A stretch of 64,000 nt of DNA, taken from contig CAJXWZ010000019.1 in the NCBI GenBank assembly GCA_913062815.1, positions 40,082-104,081 of the forward strand, given 5' to 3'. Origin of the DNA: an uncultured Colwellia sp. Lineage in GTDB: Bacteria; Pseudomonadota; Gammaproteobacteria; Enterobacterales; Alteromonadaceae. Shown piece after piece: positions 10,059 to 17,870 of the stretch; the stretch's first letter is position 1; every line of letters begins with the position of its first letter. Made by a program: the position numbers and the translations under genes. The notes beneath the pieces were generated by a model that saw only the letters and a program-made list of their open reading frames with translations, had not been told where the DNA came from and ran no database searches.

Positions 10059-11033
10059 TTAAGAAAATAACTCAGTACTGAAGTAACGCTCCGCATTATC
10101 AGCAAGAATGGTCACAATGTTTTTACCTTTAAATTCACTTCTTTGGCCAACGTCCATGGCAGCTCTTAAAGCAGCTCCCGAAGAAATACCAACAGGCAAA
10201 CTTTCTAAACAAGCAATATCTTGTGCAAAACTAACGGCATCTTCATTTGTTACGGTAACAATTTCATCAATCAAATCGGTACGTAATATATCAGGAACAT
10301 GGCCAGAGCTTAGCCCTTGTATTTTATGCACACCTGATTTTCCTTGAGACAAAACGGGGCAAGAGGCTGGCTCAACAGCAATCACTTTCAAATTGGGATT
10401 ACGAGCTTTTAATGTTTGCGCGATACCAGATATTGTACCACCGGTACCGACACCTGCCACTAACACATCTACACTACCTTGAGTATCATGCCAAATTTCT
10501 TCTGCCGTGGTTTTGGCGTGCATTTCTGAGTTAGCTTGATTACCGAATTGATCAAGCATAACGGCGTTTTCACCTTCCTCAATCATAGTTTTAGCTTTAT
10601 CGATAGCGCCTTTTGTCCCTAACTCTTTAGGTGTCAATACCAAGTTTGCACCATAGTGCTTTATTAGCTTTCTCCGTTCAATAGACATATGCTCAGGAAT
10701 AACGATTGTTAAAGGGATTTTTTTCAATGCACAAATCCAAGCACATGCAACGCCATTGTTACCAGAGGTTGCTTCGATAATTTCTGTACCTTCTTTGATG
10801 CTACCATTAGCAATCATTGACTCAATCATCGCCAGTGCAGGACGATCTTTTATAGAACCAGCAGGGTTAAAGAATTCTATTTTCGCTAATATATTGGCCT
10901 TAATATCAAGTGCTTCTGCAAAACGACTTAACTTAACTAACGGCGTATTACCAATAGTTTGGGTAATATCATCATAAATGACACCTCGACCATAAACAAT
11001 ATCTTGATGGAGGTTTTCAGCTAAATTAGTCAT
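10059..11033 (-). CDS. cysK: Cysteine synthase A family PLP enzyme (O-acetylserine sulfhydrylase-like)
   Basis: Fold-type II PLP enzyme, 324 aa. The PLP lysine motif NPAGSIKDRPALAMI, the substrate loop TSGNNGVACAW (usually TSGNTG) and the phosphate loop GVGTGGTISGIA are visible, as is ITQTIGNTPLVKL near the N-terminus. Good Shine-Dalgarno (AAAGGA). The family makes cysteine from O-acetylserine and sulfide, but relatives degrade cysteine or use other substrates. Its divergent neighbour resembles the cysteine-responsive regulator DecR/CyuR, so a cysteine-catabolic or H2S-linked role is possible. The gene symbol reflects family, not proven substrate. Confidence 0.8.
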   Translation of the reverse strand: MTNLAENLHQDIVYGRGVIYDDITQTIGNTPLVKLSRFAEALDIKANILAKIEFFNPAGSIKDRPALAMIESMIANGSIKEGTEIIEATSGNNGVACAWICALKKIPLTIVIPEHMSIERRKLIKHYGANLVLTPKELGTKGAIDKAKTMIEEGENAVMLDQFGNQANSEMHAKTTAEEIWHDTQGSVDVLVAGVGTGGTISGIAQTLKARNPNLKVIAVEPASCPVLSQGKSGVHKIQGLSSGHVPDILRTDLIDEIVTVTNEDAVSFAQDIACLESLPVGISSGAALRAAMDVGQRSEFKGKNIVTILADNAERYFSTELFS

Positions 11034-11076
11034 AACACTTTCCTTTAAAATACAGATGAATTAAATACAAATCACA

Positions 11077-11094
11077 ATGAAGTAATTATTTCAT
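11077..11094. promoter_or_regulatory. Candidate operator for the divergent Lrp-type regulator
   Basis: ATGAAGTAA-TTATTTCAT is an 18-bp palindrome with one mismatch per half-site, in the 178-bp divergent promoter region between the PLP enzyme and the DecR-like gene. A further A/T-rich stretch, GGAAAAATTGT (11104-11114), lies beside it. Lrp/AsnC proteins bind such sites. Assignment to this regulator is inferred from position only. Confidence 0.4.
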
Positions 11095-11211
11095 GACTTT
11101 AGCGGAAAAATTGTGCTTTTTTATCTTTAAACCCCTCAAATTAAGCAATACAATACTCACAAACAACAAAAATATAGTATTTTTTTCCAACATTATAACG
11201 TAGAGGTGAAT

Positions 11212-11670
11212 ATGGATTCTTTTGATAAACATATTTTAAGCATTTTACAAAAAGATAGTACGCTTTCAACAAGTGAAATTGCAGAGCAAGTTGGCCTTTC
11301 TACAACGCCTTGTTGGCGACGAATACAAGCAATGGAAAAGTCAGGGGTCATTAAGTCGCGTGTTGCTTTAGCCAATCCCAAAAAACTTAACGTTGCTTTA
11401 ACTGTTTTTGTGATGGTAAAGACAAATCAACATAATCCTATGTGGCTAGAAAAATTTGCAGATTTAGCCATGGAATTCCCCGAAATTGTTGAGTTTTATC
11501 GTATGAGTGGCGAAGTAGATTATTTACTCAAAGTCGTTGTACCTGATATGAAGGCTTATGACAATTTCTATAAAACGCTAATAACCAAAATCAATTTTTC
11601 AGATATAAGTTCGAGTTTTGCTATGGAAGAATTAAAATATACAACTGCCTTACCCATTGATTATATATAA
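11212..11670 (+). CDS. decR: Lrp/AsnC-family regulator resembling DecR/CyuR (YbaO)
   Basis: A 152-aa regulator with an N-terminal winged HTH (LSTSEIAEQVGLSTTPCWRRIQAMEKSGVI) and a C-terminal RAM/ACT ligand domain. The sequence tracks E. coli YbaO/DecR closely (STTPCWRRI, FYRMSGEVDYLLKVVVPDMKAYDNFYK, SSSFAMEELKYTTALPI). In E. coli that protein responds to cysteine and activates cysteine detoxification. The ORF track starts at GTG 11206; the ATG at 11212 with GAGG six nt upstream fits the family start better. It is divergent from the PLP enzyme gene, its likely target. Confidence 0.85.
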   Translation: MDSFDKHILSILQKDSTLSTSEIAEQVGLSTTPCWRRIQAMEKSGVIKSRVALANPKKLNVALTVFVMVKTNQHNPMWLEKFADLAMEFPEIVEFYRMSGEVDYLLKVVVPDMKAYDNFYKTLITKINFSDISSSFAMEELKYTTALPIDYI

Positions 11671-11755
11671 CCTTAATTGGCGCTAGCAATAACTAAATCA
11701 AGGCACTATCATTTACGCCTACCTCCCTACCCCTTGTGGCTTACCCCATAAAACA

Positions 11756-11779
11756 AAAAACTCGCCTAAGCGAGTTTTT
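11756..11779. terminator. Bidirectional intrinsic terminator between the Lrp regulator and dcp
   Basis: AAAAACTCGC-CTAA-GCGAGTTTTT forms a perfect 10-bp stem with a 4-nt loop and T-runs on both strands. It lies between two convergent genes, as expected for a shared terminator. Confidence 0.85.
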
Positions 11780-11807
11780 AAAAAATGTACCGTATTATAT
11801 AAACAAG

Positions 11808-14015
11808 CTATTTATCCGACGTTACCGGAAAGCCTCTATTACGCATTAACGCTTTAACATCGGCATCACGCCCTCTAAATGCACGGTATGCGTCACTAGG
11901 GTCAACAGCGTTACGTACGCTAAATAAATGCTCTACTAGCTTAGCTGCAACATCTTTATCATAAAAACCACCGTCAGCTTGAGCAAATGCCTCAGCTGCA
12001 TCAGCCGTCAACACTTCAGCCCACATATAACCATAGTAGCTTGAAGAATAACCTTCACCACTAAAAACATGACCAAATTGTGTTGATCTATGACGCATGA
12101 CAATTTGCTCAGGCATATTCAGTGCTGCAAGCGTTTCACTTTCAAATTTTTGAGCATCAATACCAGTAGGGTCAACTGTATGGAACTTCATGTCCACTAA
12201 TGCTGACGCTAAATATTCTGTGGTTTTAAAGCCTTCATTGAAGGTTGCTGCTTTCTTAATTTTAGCAATTAACTCTGCAGGCATAGGCTCGCCTGTTTTG
12301 TAATGTACTAAATAATTATTAATAACATCGTCAGTTGCTAACCAATGCTCTAACAATTGCGATTGAAATTCAGTGTAATCACGTACGCCACCATTAAGCG
12401 TTGGGTAAGTAACTTTAGACGAAAGGAAGTGCAATGCATGTCCAAACTCATGGAAGTAAGTTTCCGCATCTGACCATGAAATTAACGTTGGTTGACCATC
12501 AACACCTTTACTAAAGTTTGAATTATTTGAAGATAGAACATTTTTCTTACCATCAAAAGTAGTATAGCTACGGTACGTAGTTGCCCAAGCACCTGAACGT
12601 TTGCCTTTACGCGCAAATGGGTCCAAATACCATAAACCAATATGCTCTTTTGATGTTTTATCTTTTACTTCCCAAACGCGAACATCAGCATTAAATACCG
12701 GTACTGAACCATCGGTAATTTCACTAAATTCATAATTGAATAAACGATCGGCTACATAAAACATGGCTTCACGGAGTTTATTTAATTGTAAGTATTGCTT
12801 AACTTCATCTGAGTCTAAGTTGTACTTAGCTTTACGTACTTTCTCTGCATAAAAGCGGTAATCCCAAGGCTTGATATTTTCAATACCATCCTGCGCTTTA
12901 CCTATGGCCAACATATCAGCAACTTCTTCATCGACACGTGCGATAGCAGCAGGCCAAACACCTTCCATTAACGCAATAGCGTTTTCAGGAGATTTTGCCA
13001 TTCTGTCTTCTAAACGCCAAGAAGCATAGTTTTTATATCCTAATAAACCAACACGCTCGTGACGAAGCTGTAAAATTTCTGCAATAATGGCATTGTTATC
13101 AAATTCGTCGCCATTGTTACCACGGTTGTAATAGCTATTCCAAACTTTTTCACGCAATTCACGCTCAGTTGAATAAGTTAAGAAAGGGTCCATAGAAGAA
13201 CGAGTATTGGTAATAGCGTATTCACCTTTATGCTCACGCTCTTCAGCAGCTGCTGCGGCAGCACTGACAATAGACTCAGTTAAACCACCAAGCTGAGCTT
13301 TAGTTAAATACAAGACATAGCTTTCTTCATCCGCTAAAACATTATCACCGAACTTAGTATGTAACTCAGCTAAACGTTGATTTATATCAGCATAGCGCTT
13401 TTTGTCAGCTCCTGCTAAGGTAGCACCATTGCGCGCAAAGCCATTATAAGTTAGGTATACTAAGCGTTGTTGTTCTGCAGTCAGGTTTGTTATTTCTTCA
13501 CTGCTATTAACAGCCTGAACACGAGAAAATAGTTTTTCATTCTGGTTTATTTTAGAGAAAAAAGCTGACAACTTTGGTGCCATTTCAGCTTGAATTTTAC
13601 GAAACTCAGGAGAAGACTGATTTGAACTCCAAATTCCCCAGTAACTAAACAAGCGATTCAACTCTTGCCCTGTTCTTTCCATAGCAACAATTGTATTTTC
13701 AAAGGTAGGGGCGGCTGAGTTATTGGCAATCTTATCTACTTCAGCAAGGTTTATTGTCATCGCTTCTTCAATAGCGGGAATCAAACCAACCAATGACACC
13801 TTATCAAAAGCAGGTACGCCCTGAAAAGGCCCTTGCCATTTAGCCAGCAACAACGCTTTAGCTTTGGCAACTTCGTCTTTACTTGCCACAGTATCAGTTA
13901 CTACTGGTGCTACTTCTTTAGCTTTAACTACTGTTTTTTCTACAGCAGCCTGTTCACTACCACAAGCCACTAAAAGGCTTGATAATAGAAAACTCGATAT
14001 TAATGTTTTTTTCAT
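11808..14015 (-). CDS. dcp: M3-family peptidyl-dipeptidase (Dcp-like), lipoprotein form
   Basis: Zinc metallopeptidase of the thimet oligopeptidase family that removes dipeptides from C-termini of short peptides. The catalytic YFHEFGHALHFL is near residue 520, and the third zinc ligand is likely in DYTEFQSQLLEHW. The 735 aa include an N-terminal lipoprotein signal (MKKTLISSFLLSSLLVACGSEQ), which predicts a lipid-anchored periplasmic enzyme. E. coli Dcp is 681 aa and lacks such a signal. Good AGAGATGAATC-ATG start context. Transcribed alone toward a shared terminator. Confidence 0.92.
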   Translation of the reverse strand: MKKTLISSFLLSSLLVACGSEQAAVEKTVVKAKEVAPVVTDTVASKDEVAKAKALLLAKWQGPFQGVPAFDKVSLVGLIPAIEEAMTINLAEVDKIANNSAAPTFENTIVAMERTGQELNRLFSYWGIWSSNQSSPEFRKIQAEMAPKLSAFFSKINQNEKLFSRVQAVNSSEEITNLTAEQQRLVYLTYNGFARNGATLAGADKKRYADINQRLAELHTKFGDNVLADEESYVLYLTKAQLGGLTESIVSAAAAAAEEREHKGEYAITNTRSSMDPFLTYSTERELREKVWNSYYNRGNNGDEFDNNAIIAEILQLRHERVGLLGYKNYASWRLEDRMAKSPENAIALMEGVWPAAIARVDEEVADMLAIGKAQDGIENIKPWDYRFYAEKVRKAKYNLDSDEVKQYLQLNKLREAMFYVADRLFNYEFSEITDGSVPVFNADVRVWEVKDKTSKEHIGLWYLDPFARKGKRSGAWATTYRSYTTFDGKKNVLSSNNSNFSKGVDGQPTLISWSDAETYFHEFGHALHFLSSKVTYPTLNGGVRDYTEFQSQLLEHWLATDDVINNYLVHYKTGEPMPAELIAKIKKAATFNEGFKTTEYLASALVDMKFHTVDPTGIDAQKFESETLAALNMPEQIVMRHRSTQFGHVFSGEGYSSSYYGYMWAEVLTADAAEAFAQADGGFYDKDVAAKLVEHLFSVRNAVDPSDAYRAFRGRDADVKALMRNRGFPVTSDK

Positions 14016-14176
14016 GATTCATCTCTAGCTGGATGTTAAAAATATCAATATTCATCAAGTTTTGATTGACCTAAAACTGATCACTATTGTGTTAACGTGA
14101 CATTAACAAGAATCTATCGATAAAGGAATGCTTAGCCATGACGCTCATCTCAAATAGCTGTTAACTGAGCTTGTTT

Positions 14177-15091
14177 TCAGCTTTTACTGTGATCTTTTGA
14201 TAGCTTGAGTTCCATTTCTCTGACTTTAATATTAACGCCAGCAGAAATTAGCAATTGATAGAAATCCGCAAGGTTGCAGCTTTCAACTTGCTGACAAACA
14301 ATGACGTATTTAAGCACGCCAGGCTTATAACTTTGCAGCGCCGCTTGCTTAAACCAGAACATAGCTTGCTCTTTATCGGCTTCAACATGTTGCCCTTTCA
14401 AATACATTTGCGCTAAATTGACTTGCCCTTGTGCGAAGCCCAACTGTGCTGATTGGTGAAATAATTCAAACGCTTGGCTGAGGTTATCTTCTATATAATT
14501 CGATTTCAAAAATGACAGCGCAGATAAGTTTTCCCTGTTTCCGGGTACGAACAAACCTGAATATAACTGTACTTTTTCTGGACTTACAAAATTGCCAAAC
14601 AATCTATCCAATATAGGTCTCTTTACCAAGTAAATTGCTTCTGACTGCCACATTTTCTTAATTTGGGCATGTGGGAAATCATACCTTTTAAGCTCAAAGT
14701 ATTTTCGATATCGTAGTTGCCCGTAGCGAATACTGTCTTTTAACGATTGTTGCCTAAAATAAAACATATTGCCGTACAACAACGTAACCACATCACCGGT
14801 AATATCAACTACTTTCGCAAGGCGATATTTCTCCTTAGGTCGCAGTGATTTACTCAACAACCTAAAATCTAGAAAGTAGATATCATTTATCTTGGGGGCA
14901 TTTATATAACTTGCACTGGCTATGTCTGCTTGCTCAGCTTGTTTGATTTTATTCACAAATAAGTAGATCAGAAAAGCAACAACAAGCAATTTGAGCAATG
15001 ATGCGCTTTCGAAATGTAGCACTTTTGCTCTTTGTGCTTTTATAAATAGCCAAGCATTGGCTCTTTTAAAATAAGTTATATTAATAACCAT
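14177..15091 (-). CDS. Membrane-anchored Sel1-repeat protein of unknown function
   Basis: 304 aa. A basic cytoplasmic N-terminus is followed by one membrane helix (about 30-46, LLKLLVVAFLIYLFV) and a soluble domain. The C-terminal half holds two Sel1-type TPR-like repeats (QAFELFHQSAQLGFAQGQVNLAQMYLKG, QAMFWFKQAALQSYKPGVLKYV). Such repeats usually mediate protein contacts. I cannot assign a specific role. AAGGTAA precedes the ATG. It shares no operon with its neighbours. Confidence 0.75.
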   Translation of the reverse strand: MVINITYFKRANAWLFIKAQRAKVLHFESASLLKLLVVAFLIYLFVNKIKQAEQADIASASYINAPKINDIYFLDFRLLSKSLRPKEKYRLAKVVDITGDVVTLLYGNMFYFRQQSLKDSIRYGQLRYRKYFELKRYDFPHAQIKKMWQSEAIYLVKRPILDRLFGNFVSPEKVQLYSGLFVPGNRENLSALSFLKSNYIEDNLSQAFELFHQSAQLGFAQGQVNLAQMYLKGQHVEADKEQAMFWFKQAALQSYKPGVLKYVIVCQQVESCNLADFYQLLISAGVNIKVREMELKLSKDHSKS

Positions 15092-15266
15092 TTACCTTGC
15101 TGTATTTGAATGAAGTATTCATTTAATATACCGCATCTTTCGTAGAAGGTAAAAATATCACTTCTTGGCCTACTTTTAGTGAGACTTTTTGCCTACTAAT
15201 TTTTGTGATAACTTATGCGACTAACTATTTATTGTTAGAAAACAATCGACAGGAGAGTATTTAATA

Positions 15267-16235
15267 ATGCATGCAGTTTTCTTGGATTGCCAAACATTTA
15301 GTGCAAATATTTCATTAACCTCAATAGAGCAACAAGTCACAGCACTAACATGTTATGAAACAACCACAACAGAGCAAGTCATTGAGCGTTGCAAAGGTGC
15401 CGATATTGTTATCACGAATAAAGTTGTGCTCTCAGCTGAAATACTATCAAAACTGTCACACTTAAAGCTTATTTGTATTGCAGCCACCGGGTTTAATAAT
15501 GTTGATATAACATCAGCTAAAAAACAGCAGATAGCGGTTACCAATGTGAGTGGTTATGCCGGTAACTCGGTTGCTCAATATGTGCTGGCTCAGATACTAG
15601 AATATTATCAACAAACCTGCCATCACCACGAGAATACTAAACAAGGCCAGTGGCAGCAGAGTAAAACATTTTGTTATCACGGTAACGCAATCACAGAGCT
15701 TTCCGGTAAAACTCTTGGTATTGTTGGTTTTGGCAACTTGGGACAATCCGTTGCTAAAATTGCAAAAGCCTTCGGCATGAATATTCTAATCAGTGAACGA
15801 CAAAACGCTAAAATAGTAAGAACGGGTAGAACTGCCTTTGCCAAGGTAATAGCACAAGCCGATATAGTCAGTTTACATTGCCCTCAAGATGCACTAACAA
15901 CAAATTTGATTAATTCAAGTGTGTTATCAACCATGAAATCAAGCGCTATGCTCATTAATACTGCTCGCGGCGCTTTAGTTAACAGCACTGATTTATTGAC
16001 TGCTTTGAAGAATAAACAACTAGCTTATGCTGTACTCGATGTATTAGAGCAAGAGCCACCGCCAGTAAACCATCCTTTATTACTCGCTCTGAAAAATAAT
16101 GAATTGGACAATTTAAGAATAACGGCGCACATCGCTTGGGCAAGTAGTGAGGCACAGCAACGATTAATTGAGCTACTGAGCAAAAATATAGCTGCATTTA
16201 ATCAAGGCGATATCCTCAATCGCCTTGATTATTAA
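15267..16235 (+). CDS. D-isomer-specific 2-hydroxyacid dehydrogenase (glycerate dehydrogenase-like)
   Basis: NAD(P)-dependent reductase of 2-oxo acids, 322 aa. The Rossmann motif GIVGFGNLGQSVAKIAKAFG and the catalytic triad residues are visible: Arg in NTARGALVN, Glu in VLEQEPP and His in ITAHIAWAS. The ITAHIAWAS ending resembles hydroxypyruvate reductases/glycerate dehydrogenases (HprA group), but substrate is not certain. AGGAG lies 11 nt before the ATG. The last codons form a perfect 12-bp hairpin (see separate entry). Confidence 0.88.
   Translation: MHAVFLDCQTFSANISLTSIEQQVTALTCYETTTTEQVIERCKGADIVITNKVVLSAEILSKLSHLKLICIAATGFNNVDITSAKKQQIAVTNVSGYAGNSVAQYVLAQILEYYQQTCHHHENTKQGQWQQSKTFCYHGNAITELSGKTLGIVGFGNLGQSVAKIAKAFGMNILISERQNAKIVRTGRTAFAKVIAQADIVSLHCPQDALTTNLINSSVLSTMKSSAMLINTARGALVNSTDLLTALKNKQLAYAVLDVLEQEPPPVNHPLLLALKNNELDNLRITAHIAWASSEAQQRLIELLSKNIAAFNQGDILNRLDY
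16200..16230 (+). terminator. Hairpin overlapping the dehydrogenase 3' end
   Basis: AATCAAGGCGAT-(7 nt)-ATCGCCTTGATT is a perfect 12-bp stem inside the last coding codons. It lacks a downstream T-run, so it may act as an RNA 3'-end stabiliser or a weak terminator rather than a classical one. Confidence 0.45.
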
Positions 16236-16236
16236 T

Positions 16237-16404
16237 CTAGGGGCTGTTGTTCTTTCGAGATTATTTTTACAACGAATTGTTGGGTATTTATACAAGGCGG
16301 AGCCTTTGTCATGTGGTTGTTCCACATGACAAAGGCGATAACTCAGAAAAAATGACCAACAAACGCTGTCCGAAGGATTCGGCTAAAAGATCAACAGCCT
16401 CTAG
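16237..16404. mobile_element. 168-bp palindromic MITE-like element
   Basis: The ends are 13-bp imperfect inverted repeats (CTAGGGGCTGTTG and CAACAGCCTCTAG, one mismatch). The centre is a perfect 15-bp hairpin (GCCTTTGTCATGTGG-TTGTT-CCACATGACAAAGGC). No open reading frame is present. It occupies almost the whole gap between two convergent genes. The layout fits a non-autonomous miniature element or large REP-type repeat. CTAG at both ends could be part of the target or of the terminal repeat. Copy number elsewhere cannot be seen here. Confidence 0.65.
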
Positions 16405-16407
16405 CAA

Positions 16408-17760
16408 TTAAAAATAACTATCTTTAATTTTACCATAATGAAAATAGCCCCATTGCCCTACTCTTCGTAGCGGAGCAAAAGGGAACTTTGGTAGTGCTTT
16501 ATTGTATAAGGGTAAATTGGGTACTTGCTTGCCAACTACTTTTTCGGCTAAACGTTTACCCGCTTGTACAGAAAAAGACACACCAGAGCCACAATACCCC
16601 ATGCTATAAAAGACCTTATTATTATCACATTGATAAATATGCGGTAAATCGTCTAATGCCATACAAATCCAACCTGACCAAGCATAGCTATATTTCAATT
16701 TTTTTAAGGCAGGAAAGCTAGTTTTTAGTACTGACAGCAAACGTTGAGCGTAATAAGGATCATCAGCATTTTTACCGGTAATAGCCCCTCGTCCACCGAA
16801 CAAAATACGATTATCTGGCAATTTTCGATAATAGTACTTTAGTGCACGAGTATCCATGACCACATTACTGGTGAGAAAATTACATGCCGCTAATTGCTCA
16901 ACAGTTAATGGCTCAGTAACAATAATTTGCGACAGCACAGGTAAGGTTCTATTGGTTACTAACGGATGAAAGCCTCTAGGTGTGTATCCGTTTGTCGCTA
17001 TAACGACTTTTTTAGCCCTTATCTTCCCTTTTGGTGCAGCTAACAACACACTGTTCGTTGACTTTTCACCAATAAAATTTATCGGTGTTGAGGTATGTAC
17101 TTTGGCGCCTGCTTGCCGTGCCAATTCTTGATAGCCCCATGCTAACTTAAGTGGGTTTAAACCAAAGCCATCTTGATAACGAATAGCGCCATGAGCATTT
17201 TCATCTGCCATATAGTCTTGATGCAATTCTTGCTTAGACAATACTTGCACATCATAACCAAACATTTTCTGTTGTAATTGAGCCTGCGCTTGCAAAGCGG
17301 AAAACATGCTTGGTTTATGGGCAACTTTCAGAAAGCCAGCTTCTTGCTGATCGCAATCAATCCCTTCACTAATTAAATTATTTACCGTTTCAACACCCGC
17401 ACACATTTCATTGTAAATGCCGCGCATTACTTCCTCACCCCATTGCTTTTGCATCGAAGCATAAGGTTTGCGTCCTGATGATTTTAAAATAAAACCTGCA
17501 TTTCGGCCGCTACAGCCCCAAGCTGTTTGGTTTGCTTCAAAAACATGTGCTTTAACTCCGTGTTCTCGTGCTAAATGTAACGCACACGAAAGCCCAGTAT
17601 AACCTGCACCAATGATGGCAACGTCTATATCAACATTGTGCTCAAGTGCGCCATCATCGGTTGGCTTACTGCCATTTCTTGCACCTGAAACATCGGCCCA
17701 GTAACTATCTGGATATTGAAGTGCACAGCCTGGGGATCTATCTAACATTGGATCGTACAT
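16408..17760 (-). CDS. FAD-dependent amine/amino-acid oxidoreductase (DAO superfamily, PuuB/OrdL-like)
   Basis: 450-aa flavoprotein with an N-terminal ADP-binding motif, DVAIIGAGYTGLSCALHLAREHGVKAHVFEA (about 47-77), then the GCSGRNAGFI signature of the gamma-glutamylputrescine oxidase/OrdL group. The C-terminal FAD region reads MGYCGSGVSFSVQAGKRLAEKV. The family oxidises secondary amines or gamma-glutamyl polyamines. No polyamine genes flank it, so the substrate is open. It begins divergently from the Ig-repeat lipoprotein. Confidence 0.85.
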   Translation of the reverse strand: MYDPMLDRSPGCALQYPDSYWADVSGARNGSKPTDDGALEHNVDIDVAIIGAGYTGLSCALHLAREHGVKAHVFEANQTAWGCSGRNAGFILKSSGRKPYASMQKQWGEEVMRGIYNEMCAGVETVNNLISEGIDCDQQEAGFLKVAHKPSMFSALQAQAQLQQKMFGYDVQVLSKQELHQDYMADENAHGAIRYQDGFGLNPLKLAWGYQELARQAGAKVHTSTPINFIGEKSTNSVLLAAPKGKIRAKKVVIATNGYTPRGFHPLVTNRTLPVLSQIIVTEPLTVEQLAACNFLTSNVVMDTRALKYYYRKLPDNRILFGGRGAITGKNADDPYYAQRLLSVLKTSFPALKKLKYSYAWSGWICMALDDLPHIYQCDNNKVFYSMGYCGSGVSFSVQAGKRLAEKVVGKQVPNLPLYNKALPKFPFAPLRRVGQWGYFHYGKIKDSYF

Positions 17761-17870
17761 TTTATTATCTCAATTACTTCATTTTCTTTGCGGGTTTCAT
17801 AGACATTTATTTTGTATCACTTTATTCTAACTATGAAATTTTCATATTACGTTATCTAAGGCACTAAAGC

